Source of the DNA: Pseudomonadales bacterium
GTDB lineage: Bacteria > Pseudomonadota > Gammaproteobacteria > Pseudomonadales > Azotimanducaceae
Direction of reading: 5' to 3'
Length of the DNA stretch: 64,000 nucleotides
NCBI GenBank assembly: GCA_022825925.1
Contig: JAJDVW010000022.1
Location: 287,514-351,513 of the forward strand
Shown: positions 50,830 through 59,687 of the stretch, piece by piece
Layout: every line of letters begins with the position of its first letter
How positions within the stretch are numbered: the first letter of the stretch is position 1
Notes under the pieces: generated by a model
Databases searched by the model: none
What the model was told of the DNA's origin: nothing
What the model saw: the letters and a program-made list of their open reading frames with translations, nothing else
Position numbers and translations under genes: made by a program

Positions 50830-52103
50830 CTCGGGAGTTCGACACGCCCCGGCAGCTCCTGCCGCGGGACTCTTACTTCGACGACGAATGGCTCGCGCGC
50901 GAACGGCGGACGCTGTTCGACCGCTGCTGGGTATGGGCGGGGCTCGAGGCGGACGTCGCTGCGCCAGGGGATTTCCTGACCACGCGGGTCCTTGACCAGC
51001 AGCTATTCGTCCTGCGTGACGACGCGGGGGCCTTGCGGGCGTTCCACAACGTCTGCCGGCACCGGGGCTGCGAGGTCGTGGAGGGGAAGGGCAACGTGGG
51101 CAAGGCCATCCGCTGCCCTTACCACCGCTGGACGTACGCCATGTCCGGAGCCCTGCGGACCGTTCCGAACGAGGACGCCTGTTTCGGCTCCGTCGAGCGC
51201 GAGCGCCTCTCGCTGCACGCCGCCGCCGTCGGGGTGCACGGGGGGATGGTCTACGTGAATCCGCACCCGGAGCCGCCAGAGCCCTTCGAGGAGTGGATCG
51301 CGGGACTGGACGGACATGCGTGGCCGCACGACCTCGGCGCCGGCGACCTCAAGTTCGCCGGCGAGGTGACCTACGAGATGCGGTGCAACTGGAAGGTGTT
51401 CTACGAGAACGCGGTCGACGGGTACCACCTGGGCTACCTGCACGACCGCACGCTGGGCCCGCTCTACCCGGACCGGAACGTCTGGCGCCGGGTCGGCCGG
51501 CACGCCGTGTGGTACTCGACCGAGCGGGACGGCGCCCCGCGGTCGAGCAGCGTCCTGACGGAGCGGTTCGCGGACGGAGCGGGTGCGGCGCGCCTGCCGG
51601 GGCACGAGGCGGCCGCCTATCCGGGCGTCGTCATGCTGTTCCCGCTCACGATCCTCTCGCCGAGCCCGTGGGGCTTCTACGTGTCCATCCTCGAGCCGGT
51701 CGATGCGGAGACCACGCGGATGCGCGCCATGCGCTGGGAGCCTTCAGCCGGGGGAGCTTCCCCGACCGCTGACGCGCGAGGAAGTGCAGGCTTCTCCCCC
51801 GTCGCCGGGGGCGTACTTCCATGCAAGCCCGAGGGTTCCGGGCGACGGTTCGACGTCTTCGGCGAGCCGTCCGTGATGCGCCTCGACGATCTCGACACGC
51901 ATCCTCTCGAGTCCGGCAACTTCCAGATCGAGGACATGTGGATCTGCGAGAAGATCCAGCGCAACCTGCACTCGCCCAAGTTCGAGGTCGGACCGCTCGC
52001 GGACGGGCCCGGCGCGGAGTCGCCCATCACGCACTTCCAGCAGAGCGTCCTCGAGCATGTGGGCGCGCGTAGCGCGGGGTTGCGCTTCCCCGTCAGTTCG
52101 TGA
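50826..52103 (+). CDS. Rieske [2Fe-2S] aromatic-ring-hydroxylating-type oxygenase alpha subunit
   Basis: A 425-residue non-haem iron oxygenase. The Rieske cluster ligands are C77-R-H79 (NVCRHRGCEVVEG) and C97-PY-H100 (CPYHRWTY). The catalytic domain has the mononuclear iron motif NWKVFYENAVDGYHLGYLH. The C-terminus retains HPLESGNFQIEDMWICEKIQ. Such subunits hydroxylate or demethylate aromatics and quaternary amines and need a reductase partner, not present here. Residues about 306-340 (SAGGASPTADARGSAGFSP) look out of place: another frame of the same DNA reads more naturally, hinting at two compensating frameshifts. It is last in the MFS-TetR operon. Confidence 0.85.
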   Translation: MTREFDTPRQLLPRDSYFDDEWLARERRTLFDRCWVWAGLEADVAAPGDFLTTRVLDQQLFVLRDDAGALRAFHNVCRHRGCEVVEGKGNVGKAIRCPYHRWTYAMSGALRTVPNEDACFGSVERERLSLHAAAVGVHGGMVYVNPHPEPPEPFEEWIAGLDGHAWPHDLGAGDLKFAGEVTYEMRCNWKVFYENAVDGYHLGYLHDRTLGPLYPDRNVWRRVGRHAVWYSTERDGAPRSSSVLTERFADGAGAARLPGHEAAAYPGVVMLFPLTILSPSPWGFYVSILEPVDAETTRMRAMRWEPSAGGASPTADARGSAGFSPVAGGVLPCKPEGSGRRFDVFGEPSVMRLDDLDTHPLESGNFQIEDMWICEKIQRNLHSPKFEVGPLADGPGAESPITHFQQSVLEHVGARSAGLRFPVSS

Positions 52104-52170
52104 ACCCCTTCGAGACGGGGCCGGCCCGCCGTGTTGTAAGCTGGCCGCCCTTGGAGTGACGGGAGGTACC

Positions 52171-52710
52171 ATGGCCACTCGAAACGGCGCGGCGATCGCG
52201 GTCGCATCGTTGGCTTGGGCGCTTTGCGCGTCCGCGGCTTCGAGCGACGAGAAACCGGCCATGGCGCAGGCGGACATGGTGGACCCTGGGGGGGCCGCGA
52301 TCGGTACGGTCACGTTCGAGCAGACGCCGAGCGGCGTGCTGATCAACGTGGAGGTGACGGACCTGCCACCCGGCCCCCACGGCATCCACCTGCACGAGGC
52401 CGGGGCATGCACGCCGGACTTCGGCGCCGCCAAGGGCCACATCAACCCGGACGGCGTCGCGCACGGCCTGCGCCATCCGGACGGGCCCGATCAGGGCGAC
52501 CTCCCGTTGCTGTTCGTCCATGCGGACGGCTCGGCACGGGCGGAGTTCTACCACACGCGCATCAACGTCGAGGGTGGCGGCGAGGATCCGACATTGCTCG
52601 ACGACGATGGCTCGTCGGTCATCATCCACGACAAGCCGGACGATCACTTCACCCAGCCCATCGGCGGCGCCGGCGGCCGCATCGCCTGTGGAGTCATAAG
52701 ACGCTTGTAG
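52171..52710 (+). CDS. Cu/Zn superoxide dismutase
   Basis: A 179-residue periplasmic-type enzyme with a signal peptide (AAIAVASLAWALCASAAS). Copper and zinc ligand segments are in order: GPHGIHLHEAGAC (His-x-His), the zinc loop FGAAKGHINPDGVAHGLRHP, and SVIIHDKPDDHF, with the closing GGAGGRIACGVI whose Cys would pair with the first. It converts superoxide to peroxide outside the cytoplasm. A GGGAGG site precedes ATG 52171. It stands alone between the Rieske oxygenase and a truncated PIN gene. Confidence 0.92.
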   Translation: MATRNGAAIAVASLAWALCASAASSDEKPAMAQADMVDPGGAAIGTVTFEQTPSGVLINVEVTDLPPGPHGIHLHEAGACTPDFGAAKGHINPDGVAHGLRHPDGPDQGDLPLLFVHADGSARAEFYHTRINVEGGGEDPTLLDDDGSSVIIHDKPDDHFTQPIGGAGGRIACGVIRRL

Positions 52711-52720
52711 GCGCTCCCCC

Positions 52721-52984
52721 TTACCGGGTGCCGATCGGGTTGGTTGCGCGGATGTCGCCAAAGCGCCGGAAGTCCCGGTCGGTCGTGGCGATTGCCGCCC
52801 CGTGCTCACGCGCCAACGCCGCCAGGTGGGCGTCCATGACCAGGGCTCCGCGTGCCTGCGAATCGGCGCAGATGGCGGCAAGGTGTCGCCAGGTGCGGGG
52901 CCCCGGCTCCAGCATGGAGACGTTGGGTGCGGCCAGCCAGGACTCGACGATGTCGCAGGCCTCGACCGCGCTGACGGGCGTCAT
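52721..52984 (-). pseudogene. Truncated PIN-domain (VapC-like) toxin
   Basis: An 87-residue open frame matches only the C-terminal part of a PIN toxin: SAVEACDIVESWLAAP, SMLEPGPRTWRHLAAI, ALVMDAHLAALAREHGAAIATTDRDFRRF. The D-A-H and TTDRDF acidic residues are intact, but the N-terminal ~50 residues with the first catalytic Asp (usually LLDxNxLI) are missing, and none of the three upstream frames encodes them. No VapB antitoxin gene is adjacent. It is therefore probably an inactive remnant cut off near the start of the ABC transporter gene. Confidence 0.65.
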
Positions 52985-53070
52985 GACTTCTGGCGGACTC
53001 GTCCGGCCGGCGACTGGTTGTGCAAGGCCGGTCCCTTGACCTCTTCGGGCCGATACGCCACGGTTCCGGG

Positions 53071-54885
53071 ATGCTCGCTCGCCTGACATCGCGTCAGGAA
53101 TGGAAGTTCCTGACCGTGCTGCCGCGTGCCCATCCCGGGCTCGCGGCGCTGTGGTGGACGATCCTGGTGGTGCGCGGCATCTTGCCGGCGCTGTTCGCCA
53201 TCGCGATGGGCCTGCTCGTCGGCGCGGTGGAGAGGGGGGTGGACGGAGGCGACGGCCTGGTCGGCTCCCTGGGCTTGGTGGGCACGGTCTTCGTACTGCT
53301 GCAGGTCCTGGCGCCGCTGCACCAGGCGGTGAGCGCGAACCTCGGCAGCAGCACGGCGGCCTGGCTCTACGACCGCTTGACGGTGGCCTGCGTGACGCCG
53401 CCCGGCATGGGTCACCTCGAGGATCCGGAACTCACGAACGACCAGACGATGGCGCGGGATTTCGACCTCGGCATCAGCGGGCCGCCGCTGTCGATCTCGA
53501 TGGACTTCATCGCCGCGGGTCTGGTGGAACTGCTCGCCGGGCTCACGTCGGCGGCGGTGCTCGCGGCCTACGCGTGGTGGGCGCCGCTGCTGCTCGGCGG
53601 AGCGTGGCTGCTGACGCACTGGCTGCTGCGGGAGAGCGGGGTCTGGCGGGACCGCAACACGGACGAGGTGCGCGAAGCCCAGCGGCACGCGGACTACGCA
53701 TACCGGCTCGCGGTCGATGCGCCGTCGGCCAAGGAACTGCGTCTCTTCGGCCTCGGGGGCTGGATCGTGGAGCGTTTCCGTCGCCACCGGAAACAGCTTC
53801 ACGACCTGCGGTGGGAAGCCACGAAACTGCGCGAGCGGCCGGTCGCGACGAGCCTCGCCGTCGTGCTCGCGGCCAACGTCCTCGTCTTCTGGTCGATGGC
53901 GGTCGACGCGACCGCCGGCGAACTGGCCCTCGACGCGATGGTGACGTTCGCGGCCGCGGCGTTCGCGACCAGCATGATCGCCTTCGGCGGGCTGTCCTGG
54001 GCGCTCGACGGAGCCTCGGCGCCGGCGGCGGCCGTGGTGCGGCTCGGCACGACGATGACGGCGAAGGGCGCGCTGACGCCCGGAACCGCGGAGGCGGGCG
54101 GCATGCCCGCGCGCGAGATCCGCTTCCGCGACGTGAAGTTCGCCTACCCGTCCACGGGGCAGGTTGTGCTCGACGGCTTCGATCTCGCGATTCCGGCGGG
54201 GTCCTCCCTTGCGATCGTCGGCAACAACGGCGCCGGCAAGACGACGCTGGCCAAGCTGCTCTGCCGCCTGTACGAGCAGCAGGAAGGCGTGATCGAGGTG
54301 GACGGCGTCGATCTCAGGGAAATCGGCGTCGAGTCCTGGCGGCAGCGCCTCACCGCGGTGTTCCAGGACTTCGTGCGGTTCGAACTGCCCCTGCGCGACA
54401 ACGTGGCCCCTGGCGGGGCGCCGGACGAGATCGTTCGGAAGGCGCTCGAAGAGTCGGGAGCGGCGGGGCTCGCGGGTCTCGACACGGTGCTCGCGCGAGG
54501 CTACGACGGCGGCACGGACCTGTCGGGCGGCCAGTGGCAGCGCGTGGCGCTCGCCCGCGCGCTGGCCGCGGTGCGCCAGGGCGCGGGGGTCGTCCTGCTC
54601 GACGAGCCGACCGCGCAGCTCGACGTGCGGGGCGAGGCGGAGATCTTCGACCGCATCCTCGCCGCGACGCGGGACCTCACCACGATCCTGATCTCGCACC
54701 GCTTCTCCACCGTGCGCCACGCGGACCGCATCTGCGTGCTGGAACACGGTCGCGTGGTCGAACTCGGTACCCACGACGAGCTGATGGCCGCGGGCGGGCG
54801 TTACCGGACCATGTTCGACCTGCAGGCGCAGCGGTTCGGCGAAGACCTCGCAGCAGATGAAGAAGGGCTCGATGTCCTCGACTGA
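53071..54885 (+). CDS. ABC exporter, membrane-ATPase fusion, subunit 1
   Basis: A 604-residue half-exporter: a six-helix membrane domain (residues ~20-320) followed by an ATPase with Walker A GNNGAGKTT, Q-loop VFQDFVRFELPLRDN, a canonical signature DLSGGQWQRVALARAL, Walker B GVVLLDEPTAQLD and H-loop ISHRFSTVRHAD. The ATG at 53071 starts MLARLTSRQEWKF; a longer open frame upstream is not needed. The reading frame of a second, similar subunit begins inside its last codons, so the two probably form a heterodimeric exporter of a lipid, peptide or toxic compound. Confidence 0.87.
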   Translation: MLARLTSRQEWKFLTVLPRAHPGLAALWWTILVVRGILPALFAIAMGLLVGAVERGVDGGDGLVGSLGLVGTVFVLLQVLAPLHQAVSANLGSSTAAWLYDRLTVACVTPPGMGHLEDPELTNDQTMARDFDLGISGPPLSISMDFIAAGLVELLAGLTSAAVLAAYAWWAPLLLGGAWLLTHWLLRESGVWRDRNTDEVREAQRHADYAYRLAVDAPSAKELRLFGLGGWIVERFRRHRKQLHDLRWEATKLRERPVATSLAVVLAANVLVFWSMAVDATAGELALDAMVTFAAAAFATSMIAFGGLSWALDGASAPAAAVVRLGTTMTAKGALTPGTAEAGGMPAREIRFRDVKFAYPSTGQVVLDGFDLAIPAGSSLAIVGNNGAGKTTLAKLLCRLYEQQEGVIEVDGVDLREIGVESWRQRLTAVFQDFVRFELPLRDNVAPGGAPDEIVRKALEESGAAGLAGLDTVLARGYDGGTDLSGGQWQRVALARALAAVRQGAGVVLLDEPTAQLDVRGEAEIFDRILAATRDLTTILISHRFSTVRHADRICVLEHGRVVELGTHDELMAAGGRYRTMFDLQAQRFGEDLAADEEGLDVLD

Positions 54886-54930
54886 CCCGAAGGCCGCCCT
54901 CGATGCCCTGCCGGCCGCCCTGCCGTCGAT

Positions 54931-56691
54931 GTGGCGGGCGCTGAAGCCGGCTACGCGGCGGAGCCGACGTTGCTCGCGGTGGCGTTCGCGCTATCTCTGC
55001 TGGCGGCGCTCCCGGATGCCCTGATGGCGCTGTGGCTCAAGTTCCTCGCGGACGGGTTGCTGGATAATGCCCCGACGCTGGTGGCGGTCGCCGCGGGAGG
55101 ACTCGCCGTGTCCGCGGCGCTGACCTGGGTGCTGCGGGTGGTGAGCGACCGCACCCAGAGACGCTTCCGGGACCGGGTCACGATCGCGTTGGAGTCGCAC
55201 GTCGCCGAACTGCAGGCGAGCGTGGCCACCGTCGAACACCACGAGCGCCCGGACTACCTGGACCGGCTCTCCATCCTGCGCGACCAGGTGTTCGTGCTCG
55301 ACCACATGTACATGTCGCTCTTTACGACCTGCGGTTGGGTGCTGCGCCTCGGGGTGACCATCGTCCTGCTGGTGTCCGTCCATCCGGCGCTCGCGCTGCT
55401 CGCCGTCTTCGCACTGCCGACCGTGCTGACCTCGACATGGCGGCCCGCGGTGGAGCGGGCGGCGGAGGAGGCGGGCGCCCAGTCGCAGCGGCTGGCCAGG
55501 CATCTCTTCGATACGGCGACCACGGCGCCGCCGGGGAAGGAAGTCCGCGTCGCCGGCATCGGGCGCCGACTGGTCGAGGACCGCCGCAGGGCGTGGGAGG
55601 GGTGGTACGGCAGGGTCGCCGCGGCCCGGTGGACGAGCGCGGCGTGGCATACGGCGGGGTGGGCGGTGTTCGGCGCCGGGTTCGTGGGCGCCGTCGTGTT
55701 CGTGGCCTACGGGATCGAGGCGACGCCCGGCGAGGTGCTGCTCGTGCTCGCGGCGGGGTCCCGCCTGTCCGCCTACATCGGCGCCACGGTGGGGGAGATC
55801 GGCTTTCTGCGCGGCATCTGGATGGACGGCTCGAGGCGGATGGCGTGGCTCGAGGACTACGCGGCGGCGAAGACGGAGCACGCGACGCTGCCGGCGCCGG
55901 CGGCGATCGGCGAAGGCATCGTCCTCGAGAACGTCTCCTTCGCGTATCCCGGGACGACGGCGCAGGTGCTGAAGGACATCGACCTCGGGCTGCCGGCCGG
56001 GAGCGTGGTCGCGCTGGTGGGGGAGAACGGCGCCGGCAAGACGACCCTCGTCAAGCTCCTCTGCAGGATGTACGAGCCGACGCACGGCCGCATCCTGGTC
56101 GACGGGACGGACCTCGCCCGGGTGGCGGCGCCGGCCTGGCGAGACCGGCTCGCCGGAGCGTTCCAGGATTTCTACCGCTTCGAGTTTCATGCCCGGCGCA
56201 CGGTGGGCGTGGGCGACCCCGCGCGCATGGACGAGCGGCCGGCGGTCGAGACCGCCGTGGGCCGGGCGGGAGCGGAGGATGTCGTCGCCGCCCTGACGGA
56301 CGGGTTGGAGACGCAGCTCGGGCCGACGTGGCCGGACGGCGTGGAGGTCAGCTTCGGCCAGTGGCAGAAGCTCTCGCTGGCCCGGGGGTTCATGCGGGAC
56401 GAACCGCTGCTGCTGGTGCTCGACGAACCGACCGCGGCCCTCGACGCCGAGACGGAGCACGCGCTCTTCGAGCGCTACGCGAGCACGGCCCGCGGAGGGG
56501 CCGGCGGCGAGGCGCCGAACGGCCGCATCACGCTGCTGGTCTCGCACCGCTTCAGCACGGTGCGCATGGCGGACCTCATCGTGGTCATGGACGGCGCGCG
56601 GATCGTGGAAGTCGGCGCCCACGACGATCTGATGGCGGCCGGCGGGCAGTACGCGGAACTGTACGAGATCCAGGCGGCGGCCTACCGGTGA
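54931..56691 (+). CDS. ABC exporter, membrane-ATPase fusion, subunit 2 (5' frameshift)
   Basis: The open frame of 586 residues starts at GTG 54931. The better start is ATG 54872, with an AAGAAGGG site and overlap with subunit 1, but that frame (MSSTDPKAALDALPAALPS, then MWRALKP) is one base out of register with the rest. Adding one G near 54949-54950 would join it as MWRALKPGYAAEPTLLAV. The ATPase has Walker A GENGAGKTT, Walker B LLLVLDEPTAALD and H-loop VSHRFSTVRMAD, but the signature is VSFGQWQKLSLARGF instead of LSGGQ, so one composite ATP site is likely degenerate, as in heterodimeric exporters. Confidence 0.8.
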   Translation: MAGAEAGYAAEPTLLAVAFALSLLAALPDALMALWLKFLADGLLDNAPTLVAVAAGGLAVSAALTWVLRVVSDRTQRRFRDRVTIALESHVAELQASVATVEHHERPDYLDRLSILRDQVFVLDHMYMSLFTTCGWVLRLGVTIVLLVSVHPALALLAVFALPTVLTSTWRPAVERAAEEAGAQSQRLARHLFDTATTAPPGKEVRVAGIGRRLVEDRRRAWEGWYGRVAAARWTSAAWHTAGWAVFGAGFVGAVVFVAYGIEATPGEVLLVLAAGSRLSAYIGATVGEIGFLRGIWMDGSRRMAWLEDYAAAKTEHATLPAPAAIGEGIVLENVSFAYPGTTAQVLKDIDLGLPAGSVVALVGENGAGKTTLVKLLCRMYEPTHGRILVDGTDLARVAAPAWRDRLAGAFQDFYRFEFHARRTVGVGDPARMDERPAVETAVGRAGAEDVVAALTDGLETQLGPTWPDGVEVSFGQWQKLSLARGFMRDEPLLLVLDEPTAALDAETEHALFERYASTARGGAGGEAPNGRITLLVSHRFSTVRMADLIVVMDGARIVEVGAHDDLMAAGGQYAELYEIQAAAYR

Positions 56692-56704
56692 CGCCGGCGC
56701 GTTC

Positions 56705-57757
56705 ATGAAGATGCTCGTCGTCGGTGCCCGGGGCCTGGTGGGTCAGGGCGTGCTCGAGGCGATGGAGGACGCGGACTGCGAACTGGTCGGCGTGTCGCGG
56801 CGGGCCCCGGACTTTCCCACCCGGGCGGAATTCCTGTCCGTCGACCTGACGGACCGCGACGCGTGCCGCGCGGTGTTCTCCGGCCTGTCCGGAGTGACGC
56901 ACGTGGTGTATGCCGCCCTGCACGAACGCCCGGAACTGATCGCCGGCTGGCAGGACGAGCGGCAGATCGCGACCAACCTCGCGATGCTGACCAACGTCCT
57001 CGACTTCGTCGAGCCGACGGAACACCTGACGCTCCTGCAGGGGACCAAGGCCTACGGCGCCCACCTGCGGCCGATGCTGAACCCGGGCAAGGAGCACCAT
57101 CCGCGTCACCCCGGGCCAAACTTCTACTGGGTGCAGGAAGACCTGGTGCGCGAACGCGCCATGCGGGCCGGCTGGGCGTTCACGATCATGCGCCCCCAGA
57201 TCGTCTGCGGCGTGGCCGTCGGCAGCCCGATGAACATGACCATGGCGCTCGGCGTGTACGCCTCGATCCAGCGCGAACTGGGCGAACTCCTCGCGTTCCC
57301 GGGCGGCGCGCCCTTCATCACGCAGGCGACCGACGCCGCCCTGCTCGGGCGCGCGATCCGCTGGGCCGGCGCAGCCGAGTCGGCCCGCAACGAGACGTTC
57401 AACGTCACGAACGGCGACGAACTGGTGTGGCGTTCCCTGTGGCCGAGCGTCGCGGGGGCGTTCGGGATGGAGGTTGGAGAGGACCGGCCTGCGTCGCTCG
57501 TCGAGGCCATGCCCGGGCACGCGGAGCTCTGGGACCGCATGACCGCGAAGTACCGGCTCTCCGGCCACTCCATGAGCGACCTGATCGGCGCGTCGTGGCA
57601 GTTCGCGGACGCCGTTTTCGGCCTGCACGGCAGTCAGCACACGCTGCTCTCGACGGTGAAGATCCGCCAAGCCGGCTTCGCGGACTGCATCGACACGGAG
57701 GTCATGCTGGCCGGCCAGCTCCGCCGGCTGCAGGCCATGCGGGTCCTGCCGCCGTGA
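56705..57757 (+). CDS. NAD(P)-dependent SDR, PRISE-like reductase/epimerase
   Basis: A 350-residue extended short-chain dehydrogenase. The nucleotide-binding motif is VVGARGLVGQGV, followed by VSRRAP; LLQGTKAYGAH and NFYWVQEDLV match the PRISE group (progesterone 5-beta-reductase/iridoid synthase-like), where Tyr of NFYxxxED and Lys of GxKxYG act in enone reduction. It therefore probably reduces an activated C=C or interconverts a ketone. Its stop overlaps the start of glucokinase (GTGA). The biological substrate is unknown. Confidence 0.82.
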   Translation: MKMLVVGARGLVGQGVLEAMEDADCELVGVSRRAPDFPTRAEFLSVDLTDRDACRAVFSGLSGVTHVVYAALHERPELIAGWQDERQIATNLAMLTNVLDFVEPTEHLTLLQGTKAYGAHLRPMLNPGKEHHPRHPGPNFYWVQEDLVRERAMRAGWAFTIMRPQIVCGVAVGSPMNMTMALGVYASIQRELGELLAFPGGAPFITQATDAALLGRAIRWAGAAESARNETFNVTNGDELVWRSLWPSVAGAFGMEVGEDRPASLVEAMPGHAELWDRMTAKYRLSGHSMSDLIGASWQFADAVFGLHGSQHTLLSTVKIRQAGFADCIDTEVMLAGQLRRLQAMRVLPP

Positions 57758-58683
57758 CGCGCGTGGCGGCGGCGGACATCGGCGCGACCCATGCGCGATT
57801 CCGCGTGGTCGACGCGGCTGGCGCGGCCACCGAGCACGTGTGCGCCACCGGAGACTACGCGGATGCCGTATCGCTGGTGGCCGCCGGGCTGGGCGATGGC
57901 GGGGCGGACGCGCTGTGCGTGGCGGTGGGCGGGCCGGTGACCGGCGGTTCGGCACGCCTGACCAACGGCGCCCTGGAGTTCGACGAGCGCACGCTCGCCC
58001 GCGAACTCGACATCGGGCGCGTCGTGCTCGTGAACGACCTGGTCGCCCTCGGTACGGAGGTGCCGCACCTGGATGCCGCGTCCCTGCGGACGCTCGGCGG
58101 CGCCGCGGCCCGCACCGGTACGCGTGCGGTGCTGGCCCCGGGGACCGGGCTCGGGATGGCGGTCGTCCCCGGGGACGGTCGGGTGCTGCCGTCGGAAGGC
58201 GGGCACGCGCCTTTCGCCCCGGCGGATCCGCTGGAACAGGAGCTGCTGGGGGTGCTGGCCGCCGAACTGCGCTACGTCTCCTGGGAGGACGTGCTGTCGG
58301 GCCCGGGGATCGGCAACCTGTACCGGGCGGTCTGTGCGGTGTGGGGCGCGGCCCCGGAGGAACTGACTCCGTCCGAGGTCACCGAGCGCGGCACGAGCCT
58401 CGCGGATCCCGTGTGCCACCAGACGCTGGAGGTCTACTGCGCCGCGCTCGGCAACGCCGCCGGCGCGCTCTGCGTGACGAGCTGCGCGGTCGGCGGCGTC
58501 TACCTGGGCGGCGGCATCCCGCCGCGGATCGCGGACTTCCTGGCCGGGAGCGGCTTCCGGCGGCGCTTCGAGGAACGCGGCCGGATGACCGACTACGTGC
58601 GCGACATCGGCACGGCGATCATCCTGGACGCGGCCGCGGGACTCGCCGGCGCGCTGCGCACGGCCCGCGCGCTCGCCGGCTGA
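57754..58683 (+). CDS. glk: Glucokinase (Glk family)
   Basis: A 309-residue ASKHA-fold kinase that phosphorylates glucose with ATP. The phosphate-1 loop is AADIGATHARFRVV, the sugar-binding region VLVNDLVALGT (catalytic Asp), PGTGLGMAVV is the phosphate-2 segment and SEGGHAPFAP the glucose-contacting motif. VGGVYLGGGIPPRIADFL lies in the adenosine region. The GTG start overlaps the PRISE gene by four bases, an unusual pairing. It lies tail-to-tail with an enoyl-CoA hydratase gene. Confidence 0.88.
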   Translation: MTRVAAADIGATHARFRVVDAAGAATEHVCATGDYADAVSLVAAGLGDGGADALCVAVGGPVTGGSARLTNGALEFDERTLARELDIGRVVLVNDLVALGTEVPHLDAASLRTLGGAAARTGTRAVLAPGTGLGMAVVPGDGRVLPSEGGHAPFAPADPLEQELLGVLAAELRYVSWEDVLSGPGIGNLYRAVCAVWGAAPEELTPSEVTERGTSLADPVCHQTLEVYCAALGNAAGALCVTSCAVGGVYLGGGIPPRIADFLAGSGFRRRFEERGRMTDYVRDIGTAIILDAAAGLAGALRTARALAG

Positions 58684-58697
58684 GACCGCCGCCGGCG
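58674..58697. terminator. Candidate bidirectional terminator hairpin
   Basis: CGCCGGC (58674-58680), a 10-base loop containing the glk stop, and GCCGGCG (58691-58697) form a perfect 7-bp stem in the 14-base gap between convergent genes. There is no T-tract. Confidence 0.4.
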
Positions 58698-59579
58698 TCA
58701 ATCGGCCTTGCCCCGGAACCCCTCGTTGCCGCGGTAGGGCGCATCCCGCTCGCGGAACGCCTCGCCGAGCCCCTTCTCCCGCACCGCTTCGCCGAAGGTG
58801 TACGTCCACTCGGTCATCTGCGCCATGGCGTCCTGCTCGGTGGCGCTGCGCACCGAGGAGTAGATCCCCATGTTCTCGTAGAACCGGTTCATCGTGAGCT
58901 TGAGCACGGCGAGGTGGTCCGCCGAGCCGTTGGCGACCCGCTCGGCGAACGCGATCGTGTTCGCCTCGAGGTCTTCCTTCGGCCAGGCGTAGTTGATCAT
59001 CTCGATCTCGGCCGCTTCCGCGCCGGTCATGTTGTCGCCCGTGTAGTAGTACTCCTTCGCCTTGCGCATGCTCATGACCAGGGGCCAGATGTTGCCGTTT
59101 CGGGCCGTGCCGAGGCCCCGGAGCCCGGGGTGGCCGATCTGGGTGTCGTCGGCGGCCACGACGAGGTCCGCCATCATGGCCAGTTCGCAGCCGCCGGCGA
59201 GGGCGTACCCGTGCAACTGGGCGATGGTGATCTTCGCCATGTTCCACAGGTACATCTGCACGTCGGTGATCTGCTGCATGGAGGTGCGCATGTTCATCAT
59301 CAGGGCGCGGCGCTTGTCGTCGACGGTCCGGTAGCTCCGCTCGCCTCGCCGCTCGCGGCCGGGCGTGAGGTCGTACCCCGCGCTGAAGCAGCGCCCGGCG
59401 CCGCGCAGGATGATCACGCGGCAGTCCTGGTCGGCCTCGAGGTCGTGCAGGCAGTCGCTGAGTTCGGAGAAGAGCTCCCCGGTGAGGGCGTTCATCTTCT
59501 CTGGCCGGTTCAGCGTGACGCGCGCGAGCCGGTCGTCGGTGCCCAGCCGCTCCAGGAGGATGGTGTTGTAGTCGGTCAT
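58698..59579 (-). CDS. Enoyl-CoA hydratase/isomerase family protein
   Basis: A 293-residue crotonase-fold enzyme. RVTLNRPEKMNALTG is the first motif; IILRGAGRCFSAGYDLTPG and IAQLHGYALAGGCELAMMADLVVA form the oxyanion-hole and CoA regions (Gly-Gly). The usual catalytic Glu positions read GHPGLRGLGTARN, so the reaction type (hydratase, isomerase, hydrolase) is uncertain. The C-terminal ~60 residues are longer than in small family members. It neighbours a CaiB/BaiF CoA-transferase gene on the opposite strand, which fits carboxylic acid or carnitine-like metabolism. Confidence 0.87.
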   Translation of the reverse strand: MTDYNTILLERLGTDDRLARVTLNRPEKMNALTGELFSELSDCLHDLEADQDCRVIILRGAGRCFSAGYDLTPGRERRGERSYRTVDDKRRALMMNMRTSMQQITDVQMYLWNMAKITIAQLHGYALAGGCELAMMADLVVAADDTQIGHPGLRGLGTARNGNIWPLVMSMRKAKEYYYTGDNMTGAEAAEIEMINYAWPKEDLEANTIAFAERVANGSADHLAVLKLTMNRFYENMGIYSSVRSATEQDAMAQMTEWTYTFGEAVREKGLGEAFRERDAPYRGNEGFRGKAD

Positions 59580-59687
59580 CGTTTGCTCATGTCCGGGTCG
59601 GAACGGGCAAGCATACCCTTCGCCGCGTGGCGTCACGGGGTCGCGGCGGCATAACATCGCCGCTCGCTCGACGGCTGGGGAGGCGGA

